DNA of 64,000 nt from Comamonadaceae bacterium (GCA_947448885.1 CANFPJ010000006.1:1-64000), one strand, 5' to 3'; positions 26,001 through 33,303 are shown, numbered from the stretch's first letter. The notes: a model not told the origin generated them from the letters alone. Numbers and translations: made by a program.

Positions 26001-27066
26001 GGCTTTGCAACCCGAGCTCATGAACGCCCTGCCCGCCACGGTGTTGCGCGCTTGGGGCTTGGGCCAAGTGGCCGCCCTCAGCCCCCAGCAAGTGCAGGCC
26101 ATGTCGGTGACCACCTTGGGGGCCTTCACCCCGGCCCACTGGCAAGCGCTCTCGCCCAATGCCTTGGCGGCGTTGACGGCGCCGCAATGGCGTGCCGTCC
26201 CCATCGAACAAATGGGCGCATTGACCACCCTGCAATTGGCGGGTCTGCCGCTGCCGTGGTTGGGTCAGTTGCAGCCCGCACAAATCCAAGCCCTGAATTT
26301 GGTGCAAATGGGCGCGCTCACACCGGCCCAACTGTCGGCACTGACGCCCGCGCAAATGCAGTGGCTCACACCGGCCCAGCTGAGTGTGATCACCCCCCAG
26401 GCGATGACCCAGTTCACCCCGGTGCAAATGAGCGCACTGTCACCCGTGCAAGTGGCCTCGTTCAGCCCAGCCCAGGTCAATCTGTTGACACCGCTGCAAA
26501 TGCGCGCCTTGGCCGGCCCGCAGTTGCAAGCCATGCAACCCGCACAAATCGTGGCCCTGCAATCGCAGCAACTCAACGCCTTGACCCCCGCACAAATTCA
26601 GCTGCTCACCCCCTTGCAATTGCAGGCCTTGTCACCCGCACAAGTGGTGGCGCTGAACCCCACACAATTGCAAGCCTTGTCACCCGCACAGTGGAATGCC
26701 CTGCGGGCTGAGAACATGGCGGCATTGAACACGGCGCAACTTCAAGCCCTGAGCCCACCACAGATCGCGGCTTTCAACCCCACCCAAATCACCGTTTTGG
26801 AGCCGGCCCAAATCAGCACCTTGCTGCCCCCACAGGTGGCGGCTTTGGGCACCGCGCAAATTTGGAGCCTGAGCAACGCCCAGCTGCAGGCCCTCACACC
26901 CAGCCAAATTGGCGCCATCCGATCGGTGCCTTTGGGCACCCTGCTGCCGCTGTTGCGCGCCGAGCAAATCCAAGGGCTGAGCAAGGCGCAACTGGCCAGC
27001 ATCAACCCCAATCAGTTGCGCCAACTGACCAACGCCCAAACCCAGGCCGTGCTGGCCGTGCGCTAG
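20044..27066 (+). CDS. TpsA exoprotein: FHA-type TPS domain, GLUG and MBG/YDG repeats, long octad-repeat tail
   Basis: Protein of 2340 residues secreted by the adjacent TpsB. Residues 1-45 form an extended signal region, then the haemagglutination-activity/TPS domain (about 45-270) with NPNGVLFGPSAQVDVGGL near residue 130. Further beta-helix sequence follows. GLUG-type motifs (VGGLVGTLG, AGGLIGLVN, VGGLIGRLG) lie near 660-740. About five MBG/YDG-like modules (KTYDGQ, RAYNGS, KAYDGN, KVYDGL, KSYDGS) occupy about 805-1258. From residue 1260 to the end are about 122 eight-residue repeats of pattern x-A-L-[ST]-P-x-Q-hydrophobic, split by a Ser/Thr-rich linker at about 1500-1585. No C-terminal anchor or toxin domain is present. 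Probably a large surface adhesin or matrix protein. The octad array has no function I can name. Confidence 0.88.
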   Translation: MIKKAHPLKPEHGVAHQRWAQAWAWAMLGLTTGGTPTWSQTPPAISATQLPQGGKVVAGTATIGQSGNSLNINQSSNRAVLNWNSFNVGAQAQVNFVQPSANSVTLNRVLDTQASQILGRINANGQVFLSNPNGVLFGPSAQVDVGGLLVTTHGIGNDDFMAGKSSFEGTGKAGSVVNQGQLQASLGGYIALLAPQVRNEGVIVAKEGTVALAAGDKVTLQFAGQSLTAVQVDRTVVDALVDNQHLVRAEGGYVVMTARSANALLQNVVKNTGSVQAPSLVNRQGRIVLEGGSLGRVEVAGSLSATGDQGLSGGSVWVMGDQVLLSPGAAIDTSGDTGGGQVLIGGGWSAAVGPVGKSSSVHVVDGVSIKAAATGTGNGGYVETSAKKVQLAASARVDTSARHGTPGQWVIDPVDITIDDAMAVTISNALNSGNVTVSTDGGNTPDTSAGESSGTGDINVDGAISWSANLLTLKAADKLYINNVLRGTGSASLRFHMTAANGLDNVYYKAPVYLPAGDTLSALEGASLTPINIKVITSLGSATSTTGSDLQGIGANLTGWFALGSDIDASASSTWNAGAGFAPLGNNATPFDGVLLGQGHVISNLTINRPGSDYVGLLGKSIGHVSELGLVDANITGRNHVGSLVGMNTGTAWLNFATGQVSGATSVGGLVGTLGDGGKVRNSYAKANVSVTNFADAGGLIGLVNVGTVYNSYATGQVSVVGAGSATGVGGLIGRLGTGALAPVDVSNAGFWDTTLSGQSTSAAGVGLATTATKRYNSGLDQFNLNTSDYWLNYYNKTTPLLQAFLTPVTIMAGDDSKTYDGQAYNSNTWYSTSVTTNGYLLGNGSMVFGGSAMGAVNAGTYTIVPSGLYSDDNRGFAISYANGTLTVDKANVSLTGNRAYNGSTAMAGANLTANGVNGETFSVTGAGADGNLSTRHVQAANLLASVSGLALGTSSNGGLSSNYNALSTANSAVTITAKPVTLTAPVISKAYDGNANYTPSDSNLSTLGSQLGVVGDTVSAATMAFDNKSAAYGTKVVTLSAATVSDGNGGQNYSLTYAGNSTSTITPKALTIIGITAADKVYDGLTTASVSTAGVTPSVLQANGLVAGDTVTVSSTGNFRNVANTANDKNAATNKTVLLSNTYGGADVGNYAITGQTTTTANITPLALSVTGLSASDKSYDGSTTATLTGTASISPLGGDTVNLQAGQAQFASAAEGANQVVTASGYRLTGTDANNYQLTQPTSLRASITPLDLTPLRLTLTPQVMATLNGAQVASLSPDQVSYLSTDQFGAFSASQLANLSPAAWSRVSTASVAQLTPTQIASLRADAWANWLASQVRVLRPDQLQALTPTQLAGWGSTQLQAIDNTQWAALSLLQRQSLTAAQISAFTPNQVAASSSSTLSELTTAQIAGLVTAQITRLSPEQINAFTASQWQSWSRSQIAALTPTQIAALTPSRFAQWSTVQLAGLNAAQVASISLDQINALSTTQLRQLAASGQLQQIVATDVARVVGSATAASAIQAVNLNAAVISATTVVQTSESNTANESTSTAAVKSRTVGIGATLAPGSAPDVQALMLVTSGRQISQLSILEAQALLPPQLKLMNGAQLDALVQTHGRSLLPGQWASLSAQQLASLSPRVWASLDRDVLQNLTAPQLSALTLEQVTAMRPAQLAWLTPSQWPLFNRIPLSALSVDQFKALISNKLAALPPEYMPSLTQAQWLSLSRNQIQSLTLQQIQLLTPAQLAALPPPLWSVWSVPQVHMLAPPSLARIGVSQLNIVIKHLLPHQIQALDPVTLVQLEPRQWANLTPLQWSAITPNHIAAFSPALLNALTPAQLQWLSPSALSLLSGPQLAALSPALIASFTPLHWQNFSPAQWQALQSNQLASLSLTQLESLGPRVLLALTPTQLAGLNLAQRQVVLAASGTWPVLAMSSAQISAMSTEQIQAMGVASMGLLTPAQAAALQARQLQALSLAQWQAMAPAQLAALQPELMNALPATVLRAWGLGQVAALSPQQVQAMSVTTLGAFTPAHWQALSPNALAALTAPQWRAVPIEQMGALTTLQLAGLPLPWLGQLQPAQIQALNLVQMGALTPAQLSALTPAQMQWLTPAQLSVITPQAMTQFTPVQMSALSPVQVASFSPAQVNLLTPLQMRALAGPQLQAMQPAQIVALQSQQLNALTPAQIQLLTPLQLQALSPAQVVALNPTQLQALSPAQWNALRAENMAALNTAQLQALSPPQIAAFNPTQITVLEPAQISTLLPPQVAALGTAQIWSLSNAQLQALTPSQIGAIRSVPLGTLLPLLRAEQIQGLSKAQLASINPNQLRQLTNAQTQAVLAVR
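23821..24540 (+). repeat. Octad repeat block 1 of TpsA (30 units of 24 bp)
   Basis: Thirty consecutive 24-base units encode eight-residue repeats in unbroken phase from LTLTPQVM to RQLAASGQ (residues 1260-1499). Typical units are ASLSPDQV, QALTPTQL and AALTPTQI. Position 3 is Leu or another hydrophobic residue, position 4 Ser/Thr, position 7 Gln, position 8 aliphatic or aromatic. Nucleotide identity between units is low, so the array is old or held by selection. Confidence 0.88.
24799..27063 (+). repeat. Octad repeat block 2 of TpsA (about 92 units)
   Basis: Residues 1586-2339 continue the octad pattern from SQLSILEA to the C-terminus. Three units are 12 residues long (NIVIKHLLPHQI, TWPVLAMSSAQI, GTLLPLLRAEQI), i.e. 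octad plus four. The distal third (from about 26300) is the most regular, with units such as SALTPAQM, QWLTPAQL and QALSPAQV, and some neighbouring units are near-identical in DNA, suggesting more recent duplication there. Confidence 0.88.
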
Positions 27067-27166
27067 AACCGCTGGTTATCATCCATGCCGCGCGGCCATG
27101 GGCCGCCGCTGTTTTTTTGACGAGGGCCCAGCGCCCCCAACACCCAACCCACTGGAGCCCGCCAGC

Positions 27167-27865
27167 ATGCTGCACTTTTATTACAACGCCGCCCCCAACC
27201 CCATGAAGATTGCCTTGTTGCTCGAGGAATTGGGCTTGCCTTATGAAGCCCACCCGGTGGACACCCGCAAGGGCGAGCAATTTGCACCCGATTACCTGCG
27301 CATCAACCCCAACGGCAAAGTGCCCGCATTGGTCGATGGCGACACCGTGGTCTTCGACAGCAATGCCATCTTGCTGTACCTGGCCGACAAAACCCAGAAG
27401 TTTGTGCCGGCCATCAGCGACAGCGCACAGCGCGGCCCCATGCTGTCTTGGTTGATGTTCATTGCTTCGGGCATTGGCCCGTATTCAGGCCAAGCCGTGC
27501 ACTTTCGCAACATGGCGCCAGAACCCAAGGAATACGCCCTCAACCGTTATGACTTTGAAGCCCATCGCCACTGGCAAATCATCGAAGACCGTTTGGCCCA
27601 GCACACCTACATGCTGGGCGAAACCTATTCCATCGTCGACATGGCGTTTTGGGGTTGGGCGCGTTTGCTGCCCATCGTCACGGGCATGAAAGACGAGACC
27701 TGGACCCGCTACCCCCACACCAAACGTTTGATCGACGCCATCAACCTGCGCCCCGCAGCCGCGCGTGCCGAGAACATCAAAACCCGTCACGCCTTCAAAA
27801 CCGAACTCGACGACGAAGCGCGCAAATTCATGTTCCCGCAAAACGAGCGGTTGAAGAAAGCCTGA
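27167..27865 (+). CDS. Glutathione S-transferase family protein
   Basis: Protein of 232 residues from ATG 27167 (MLHFYYNAAPN), with GGAG 10 bases upstream; an ATG at 27098 gives a leader without family similarity. The thioredoxin-like half has NPMKIALLLEELGLPYEAHPVDTRKGEQ, NPNGKVPALVD and the glutathione-contacting DSNAILLYLAD. The all-helical half contains YSIVDMAFWGW, the usual N-capping box region. It resembles the YfcG/Ure2p-like (Nu) class. The gene is monocistronic and ends at a strong terminator. Confidence 0.92.
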   Translation: MLHFYYNAAPNPMKIALLLEELGLPYEAHPVDTRKGEQFAPDYLRINPNGKVPALVDGDTVVFDSNAILLYLADKTQKFVPAISDSAQRGPMLSWLMFIASGIGPYSGQAVHFRNMAPEPKEYALNRYDFEAHRHWQIIEDRLAQHTYMLGETYSIVDMAFWGWARLLPIVTGMKDETWTRYPHTKRLIDAINLRPAAARAENIKTRHAFKTELDDEARKFMFPQNERLKKA

Positions 27866-27927
27866 AACCGGCTCTCTTCCCCCCAGGTTGTCCAGCCAAG
27901 GACTGACCCCGGGTGTGACCCAGGCTG

Positions 27928-27963
27928 AAAAAAAGCCCCGGTGCGCAAGCACCGGGGCTTTTT
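27928..27963. terminator. Bidirectional Rho-independent terminator
   Basis: GCCCCGGTGC-GCAA-GCACCGGGGC forms a perfect 10-bp GC-rich stem with a GCAA tetraloop, flanked by an A-run (27928-27934) and a T-run (27959-27963). It works for both the GST gene and the converging molybdenum hydroxylase operon. Confidence 0.93.
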
Positions 27964-28016
27964 CACTGCGGCTGAAGGTTGACGGGCAGGTGCCCACCAA
28001 CCCATTCAATCCACCA

Positions 28017-30302
28017 TCAAGCCAGGGCTTTTTTCACCCGCTCGGCCACCAAGGGGTAGCGGCGGATGCGAACCCCCGTGGCGTCAAACACCGCGTTGGC
28101 AATGGCCGCAGGGAAGCACACGATGGCGGGCTCACCGGCGCCGCCAATGGGCTTGTCGGGGCGGTTGATCAGCACCAAGTCGACTTCGCCGGGCACGTCA
28201 TTCAAGTTGGCAATGCGGTAGGTGGTCCAGTCCACACTCTTCACCCGCTTTTCATCAAAGTGCACTTCCTCGTGCAAGGCGCGGCTGATGCCTTGCATGA
28301 TTTGGCCTTCGAGTGCCGCACGCACGCCAATGGGGTTGACCATCATGCCGCAGTCGTGGGCGATGCTGACTTTTTTGACCCAAATGCGGCCAGTTTGTTT
28401 GTTCACCTCCACCTCACAGGCCACCGCCGCATACGAGCCATAGCCCGCGTGCAAGGCCAGGCCCCAGCCGGTGGACACATCGCCCTTGGCCGTGCCTTTT
28501 TGGCGCTTGGGCCAGCCCATGCGCTCGGCGGCCACCTTGACCACCTCGATCTCGCGCGGGTCTTGCAGGTGCTTGAGGCGAAAGTCCACCGGGTGCATGC
28601 CGGCGGCATGGGCCACCTCGTCGATGAAACTCTCTTGTCCAAAGCGGGTTTGCATCTCTTGCGGGGCGCGCATGTGCGCGGTGCGCATGGGCGAAGCCTC
28701 TTGCAAGTAAGGCGGTACCGTTTCCCACCAATGCACGTGGTTGTTGAACTTGTAGCTCTCTTCGGGCACGTTGAAGTTGTAGGCGTTCCACTTTTTGTGG
28801 CCGGTGAGCATGCCCACCAACACATGTTCAGGGCTCTCGCCGGTGAAGCGCACGTCCCAACCATTGAAGCCCTTGGCCTTGAACAACCAACCATTGACTT
28901 GGTTGCTGGCATCCAAACCGGCTTTCATGGTGATGATGGCGGCTGGGGCTTTGGGGTCCCAAGCTGTGCCTTCTTCGCGCGACCACTGCATGCGCACAGG
29001 GCGACCAAAAGCTTTCGACAACAAAGCGGCCTCGTAGGGGGCCTCGTCGCCATCGCTGCGGCCATAGGAGCCCGCACCGTGCATCCACTTGACTTGCACG
29101 TTTTCAGGGGGGATGCCCAAGAACTTGGCGATGCCCATGCGCAAGAAATGGGGCTTTTGGGTATCGGCCCAAATCTCCACTTTGTCGCCACGCACATCCA
29201 CCACACCACAGGAAGGCCCAATGCGGGCATGCGACTGAAACGCACACTCGTAATCGGCCTCCAGCACCTTGGCCGCGCTGGCCAAAGCCGCCATGGTGGG
29301 TTTTTCGTCCCAGGCTTTTTTGCCCCCAAACATGGGGATGGCATTGGCTGCCGTGGGCGTGGCTTGGCGAATGTATTCGTAAACCTTTTCTTCGCCGCCG
29401 GTGAAGGGGCCCGGCACATCCGACCACTTGACTTTGAGGCTGCGCGAAGCGCGCACCGCGTTCCATTCGGTCTCGGCCACCACCGCCACGAATCCATCTT
29501 TGAGAAACGACTTGGCGCCTTTGATGTGCGCAATCGACGCTTGGTCCACGCTCAAGGGTTGGGCGCCAGCCACGGGCGGGCGCACGGCGCGGGCATGCAA
29601 CAAGTTGTCAGGTCGGATGTGGGCGGTGTAGTGCTCTTTGGCACCCACTTTCAAAGCAATGTCTTTGCGCTTAAAGCCCTTGCCCACAATTTTGTATTGC
29701 GAAGGATCTTTGGGCTTGGCCTTGCCATTGACACGCAAGGTGTTACCGATTTCTTTGTTCCATTCCAGCGGGGTGGAAAAGTCTTTGCCCCCAATCAAGT
29801 CGGCATAGGTGACCGATTTGGCCGGATCGGCCAAGGCAAACACCCGGCCGTTGTCCACCGACAAGCCGGCGGCATCCACCCCCAGTTTCATGGCAGCGGC
29901 GTGCACCAACACACGGCGGGCTTCGGCGGCGGCGTTGCGCAAAGGCACTGCGCCCAAACGCAAACCCGTGCTGCCGCTGCCACCCCCTTGGTTGGGCGAC
30001 AAACGGGTGTCACCCATGGTGACGTGGACTTTGTCCAAGGCCACGTCAAGCTCGTCGGCCACGATTTGGGCCACGGCCAAGTCAATGCCTTGGCCGCAGT
30101 CCATCTTGCCGAAATTGGCCACCACGCTGCCATCGGCAGAAATGCGGATCCAGGTGTCCAAGGCCGTGGGAGGAGGTCCCACCACCACAGGCGCAGCGGC
30201 TTGGGCGGCGGCGTCGCCCACCATCACAGCCCCCGAAGCCCCGACCACCAAGGCGGCCTGGGATTGCAAAAAGTTGCGGCGATTGAGATTCAATGTGTCC
30301 AT
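28017..30302 (-). CDS. Xanthine dehydrogenase-family molybdopterin-binding subunit (second copy)
   Basis: Protein of 761 residues. A Tat signal lies at the N-terminus (NRRNFLQSQAALVVGASGAVMVG). Family segments include FGKMDCGQGIDLAVAQIVADEL, the MHGAGSYGRSDGDEAPYEAALL molybdopterin region and the C-terminal GGAGEPAIVCFPAAIANAVFDATG carrying the active-site Glu. It pairs with the (2Fe-2S) subunit encoded 9 bases upstream. The layout matches the pair at 6519-9238, but there are no SoxYZ genes here. Substrate unknown. Confidence 0.9.
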   Translation of the reverse strand: MDTLNLNRRNFLQSQAALVVGASGAVMVGDAAAQAAAPVVVGPPPTALDTWIRISADGSVVANFGKMDCGQGIDLAVAQIVADELDVALDKVHVTMGDTRLSPNQGGGSGSTGLRLGAVPLRNAAAEARRVLVHAAAMKLGVDAAGLSVDNGRVFALADPAKSVTYADLIGGKDFSTPLEWNKEIGNTLRVNGKAKPKDPSQYKIVGKGFKRKDIALKVGAKEHYTAHIRPDNLLHARAVRPPVAGAQPLSVDQASIAHIKGAKSFLKDGFVAVVAETEWNAVRASRSLKVKWSDVPGPFTGGEEKVYEYIRQATPTAANAIPMFGGKKAWDEKPTMAALASAAKVLEADYECAFQSHARIGPSCGVVDVRGDKVEIWADTQKPHFLRMGIAKFLGIPPENVQVKWMHGAGSYGRSDGDEAPYEAALLSKAFGRPVRMQWSREEGTAWDPKAPAAIITMKAGLDASNQVNGWLFKAKGFNGWDVRFTGESPEHVLVGMLTGHKKWNAYNFNVPEESYKFNNHVHWWETVPPYLQEASPMRTAHMRAPQEMQTRFGQESFIDEVAHAAGMHPVDFRLKHLQDPREIEVVKVAAERMGWPKRQKGTAKGDVSTGWGLALHAGYGSYAAVACEVEVNKQTGRIWVKKVSIAHDCGMMVNPIGVRAALEGQIMQGISRALHEEVHFDEKRVKSVDWTTYRIANLNDVPGEVDLVLINRPDKPIGGAGEPAIVCFPAAIANAVFDATGVRIRRYPLVAERVKKALA

Positions 30303-30311
30303 GTCGTCCCC

Positions 30312-30788
30312 TTAGGCTTTGGCCGTGGCCATGTTGTCGCGGGCTTTTTTGACCGCCCGCAGGATGGCAATTTGGGTGCCGCAGCGGCATTGCACATTGG
30401 CAAAGCCTTGTTGAATTTGGGCATCGGTGGCCTTGGGATTTTTCTCCAGCAGGGCCACGGCATGCATCACCCAGCCGTTGGCGCAATAGCCGCATTGGGC
30501 CGCCTGCTCTTCGACAAAGGCGGCTTGCACGGGGTGAAGCTGACCGTTTTTCTCCAAACCATCCAGGGTTCGGATGGGCTTGTTGCCCACCGATGAGGCT
30601 GGCAACACACACGAGCGCATGGCTTGGCCGTTGACCAGCACGGTGCAGGTGCCGCATTGGGCCAAGCCGCAGCCAAACTTGGGGCCTTTGAGTTTGAGCG
30701 CATCGGTCAGCGCATACAACAAGGGTTCGTCTTTTTCCGCCTCGACGGCACGCACAGCGCCGTCCACGTTGAGCTTGTAGGTGGGCAT
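30312..30788 (-). CDS. (2Fe-2S)-binding subunit of second molybdenum hydroxylase
   Basis: Protein of 158 residues from ATG 30788 (MPTYKLNVDG), preceded by a good AAAGGAGA ribosome site; the longer frame from 30881 lacks one. Cluster ligands are seen in KFGCGLAQCGTCTV and MRSCVLP, then CGYCANGW and QCRCGTQIAI. First gene of the two-gene operon that ends at the terminator near 27940. Confidence 0.92.
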   Translation of the reverse strand: MPTYKLNVDGAVRAVEAEKDEPLLYALTDALKLKGPKFGCGLAQCGTCTVLVNGQAMRSCVLPASSVGNKPIRTLDGLEKNGQLHPVQAAFVEEQAAQCGYCANGWVMHAVALLEKNPKATDAQIQQGFANVQCRCGTQIAILRAVKKARDNMATAKA

Positions 30789-30901
30789 GGTTTCTCCTTT
30801 GATACCAGGATCGATATTGACCAGATTGATCGGTTTGCTCATTGGGACAAACCCAAACCCCAGGGCCCGCCAGCCCGCCAATGGTCACCCAAGCGACAAA
30901 G

Positions 30902-31300
30902 TCAGGCCCATTCGGAGATTTCGATCAGGTTCAGGTCGGGGTCGCGGACATAGACCGACCGGATGGGCCGGGTGGCACCGGTGCGCATCACGGGACCTTC
31001 GATGATGGGCCAGTTTTGGGCCTGTAAATGGGCGATCACCTCTGACAAGGGGCGATCGGCGATGAAGCACAAATCGAGTGCACCGGGCACGGGCAAATGG
31101 GCTTTGGGCTCAAACTCCCGCCCTTGCACATGCAAATTGATTTTTTGGCCGCCAAATTTGAACGCTTTGCGCTCGACCGGTGGGGTGCCGCCCACAAAAG
31201 ACGCCAAACGCATGCCCAGGACGCGGGTGTAAAAGTCCACGCACGCGGCCTCGTGGTGGGTGGTCAACACCAAGTGGTCCAAATGATCGATCATGGTCAT
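30902..31300 (-). CDS. VOC family protein (glyoxalase/dioxygenase fold)
   Basis: Protein of 132 residues (a second Met two codons later is an equally good start). It begins DHLDHLVLTTHHEAACVDFYTRVLGM, with the metal-ligand His in the first beta-alpha-beta module, and ends SVYVRDPDLNLIEISEW, with the second-module Glu ligand. The pattern resembles fosfomycin-resistance-like and glyoxalase-like virulence-associated VOC proteins of unknown substrate. It stands alone, divergent from the bug gene at 31457. Confidence 0.88.
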   Translation of the reverse strand: MTMIDHLDHLVLTTHHEAACVDFYTRVLGMRLASFVGGTPPVERKAFKFGGQKINLHVQGREFEPKAHLPVPGALDLCFIADRPLSEVIAHLQAQNWPIIEGPVMRTGATRPIRSVYVRDPDLNLIEISEWA

Positions 31301-31372
31301 GTCTCCGGTCTGGCTTGAGGATGGGTGTGAATTCTGCCCCCAAGCAACAGCGCCATCCCCGGGTCATTGCGG

Positions 31373-31401
31373 TTGACGCTGCCCGGGGTCGTGGCTAGCA
31401 T
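31373..31401 (+). promoter_or_regulatory. Sigma-70-like promoter of bug-cyclase operon
   Basis: TTGACG (31373-31378), exactly 17 bases, TAGCAT (31396-31401), 55 bases upstream of the bug ATG. Good -35 and spacing, -10 matches at four positions. Confidence 0.6.
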
Positions 31402-31456
31402 GGTTCGCACCGCCTGAACTGGCCCCACTCAAGGCCCAACCCATCGAGAACTGCCC

Positions 31457-32440
31457 ATGAAGTACCTGCAACGCCTGTCCCAATTGTTGACCTTGGCCGC
31501 CCTCAGCCTGTGCAGCGCTGCATGGGCGCAAGCCAATTACCCCGACCGCACCATCAGCCTGGTCGTGCCCTTTGCCGCGGGTGGGCCCACCGATGTGGTG
31601 GCGCGCATGCTGGCCATCCCCATGGGCAAGTCCCTGGGGCAAACCGTGGTGGTGGAGAACACCTTGGGGGCAGGTGGCACCCTGGCCTCGCAGCGGGTGG
31701 CGCGCTCCGCGCCCAACGGCTACACGGTGTTGATCCACCACACCGGCATGGCCACGGCACCGGCCTTGTACAAGCGCCTGGGCTTTGACCCGCTGAAAGA
31801 CTTTGACTACATCGGCCAAGTGGTCGATGTGCCCATGACCTTGCTGGGGCGCAAAGATTTCCCGGCCAATAACTTTCAAGAGTTGCTGGCTTACATCCGC
31901 GCCAACAAAGACAAGGTCTCGCTGGCCAACGCCGGTCTGGGTGCGGTGTCGCACCTGTGCGGTCTCATGTTCATGAGCCAAGTGGGTGTCGACCTGACCA
32001 CGGTGCCCTACAAAGGCACGGGACCGGCGATGAACGATTTGCTCGGCGGCCAAGTGGATTTGCTGTGCGACCAAACCACCCAAACGGTGCCCATCATCAA
32101 AGAAAACCGCGTCAAAGCCTATGGTGTGACCACCCTCACCCGCCTGTCCAGTTTGGGCCAGTTGGCCACCTTGGACGAGCAAGGCCTCAAAGGCTTTGAA
32201 GTCAAGGTGTGGCACGGCATGTATGTGGCCAAGGGCACGCCGGCGCCCATCATCGAGAAAATCAACACCGCCTTGCGCTTTGCATTGCAAGACCCCCAGG
32301 TGCGCCAACGCCTGGCCGATTTGAGCTCGGACGTGCCCGCCGCCGACAAGCTGACACCGCGTGGCTTGCAAACCCATTTGGAAGCCGAGATCAAAAAATG
32401 GACCCCGGTCATCCAAAAAGCGGGTATTTACGCCGATTGA
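31457..32440 (+). CDS. Bug/TctC family periplasmic substrate-binding protein
   Basis: Protein of 327 residues with a clear signal peptide ending at SAAWAQ. The ligand loop is VPFAAGGPTDVVARMLA and the second conserved part is SAPNGYTVLIHHTGMA. It lies 31 bases upstream of a cyclase-family gene on the same strand, so its ligand may be that enzyme's substrate. A likely promoter precedes it at 31373-31401. Confidence 0.92.
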   Translation: MKYLQRLSQLLTLAALSLCSAAWAQANYPDRTISLVVPFAAGGPTDVVARMLAIPMGKSLGQTVVVENTLGAGGTLASQRVARSAPNGYTVLIHHTGMATAPALYKRLGFDPLKDFDYIGQVVDVPMTLLGRKDFPANNFQELLAYIRANKDKVSLANAGLGAVSHLCGLMFMSQVGVDLTTVPYKGTGPAMNDLLGGQVDLLCDQTTQTVPIIKENRVKAYGVTTLTRLSSLGQLATLDEQGLKGFEVKVWHGMYVAKGTPAPIIEKINTALRFALQDPQVRQRLADLSSDVPAADKLTPRGLQTHLEAEIKKWTPVIQKAGIYAD

Positions 32441-32471
32441 TTTTTTTCACTTCACCCACACCACACGCACC

Positions 32472-33281
32472 ATGGCACGCCAATTTGTTGATCTCTCCAT
32501 TTACCTTGAAAACGACGTGTTGAGCGATCCGCCGGGCTACGCCCCGCAGATCAAATACCTCAACCACGAGCACACTTACGAGCAAATCAAACCGTTCTTT
32601 CCCGGATTGGAAAAAAAGGACCTACCCGATGGGGAGGGCTGGGCGATCGAGATGATCCAACTCACCACCCACAACGGCACCCACCTGGATGCCCCCTACC
32701 ACTTTCACTCCACCATGGACAAGGCGCTGGGCGACAAACGCGCGGCCACCACCATCGACGATGTCCCTCTGGAATGGTGTTTTCAGCCCGGTGTGAAACT
32801 GGACTTTCGCCAATTTGCCGATGGCTATGTGGTCACCGCCGAAGACGTGCAAGCCGAGCTGGCCCGCATTGGGCATGAACTCTCACCGCTGGAGATCGTC
32901 ATCATCAACACCAGTGCCGGCAAGCGCTATGGCCACAACGACTATGTGTCCAGTGGTTGCGGCATGGGTTACGAGGCCACCATGTATTTGCTCGAGCGCG
33001 GGGTGCGCTTGACCGGCACCGATGCTTGGAGCTGGGACGCGCCGTTTGTGCATACCGCCAAAAAATACGCCGAGAGCCAAGACGCCAGCCTGATCTGGGA
33101 AGGCCACAAGGCTGGGCGCGACATCGGCTATTGCCACATTGAAAAACTGCACAACCTGGAGGTGCTGCCGCCCTCCGGTTTTTACATCAGCTGTTTTCCG
33201 CACAAAATCCGCGGTGCCTCAGCCGGTTGGACGCGGGCGGTGGCCATTTTTGACGACGCCTTGATGGCCAGCCCACGTTGA
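32472..33281 (+). CDS. Cyclase family protein (kynurenine formamidase-like hydrolase)
   Basis: Protein of 269 residues from ATG 32472 (MARQFVDLS); an ATG at 32361 would overlap the bug gene. The metal-binding signature HxGTHxDxPxH is present as HNGTHLDAPYH (His67, His71, Asp73, His77). The family includes kynurenine formamidases, isatin hydrolases and cyclic amide or lactone hydrolases; length and motif do not settle which. The substrate region DVPLEWCFQPGVKLDF is typical for the longer bacterial branch. Likely cytoplasmic, no signal peptide. Confidence 0.88.
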   Translation: MARQFVDLSIYLENDVLSDPPGYAPQIKYLNHEHTYEQIKPFFPGLEKKDLPDGEGWAIEMIQLTTHNGTHLDAPYHFHSTMDKALGDKRAATTIDDVPLEWCFQPGVKLDFRQFADGYVVTAEDVQAELARIGHELSPLEIVIINTSAGKRYGHNDYVSSGCGMGYEATMYLLERGVRLTGTDAWSWDAPFVHTAKKYAESQDASLIWEGHKAGRDIGYCHIEKLHNLEVLPPSGFYISCFPHKIRGASAGWTRAVAIFDDALMASPR

Positions 33282-33303
33282 GCCTGTTTCGGTTTTGGCT
33301 CGC

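Noticed and set aside
24952-26427. Long antisense reading frame (491 codons) opposite the octad repeats of TpsA
   Set aside because: The 24-base periodicity keeps several frames free of stops. The translation is a low-complexity Gln/Arg/Gly-rich shadow without start signals. The sense frame has clear domains.
25203-26711. Second plus-strand frame (502 codons) inside tpsA
   Set aside because: Same cause: repeats in DNA keep it open. No ribosome site, no known motif, composition dictated by the sense codons.
23821-27063. Tandem 24-bp units as a CRISPR or other DNA-level repeat array
   Set aside because: The units abut without spacers, differ in sequence, and keep a protein pattern. They are coding repeats.
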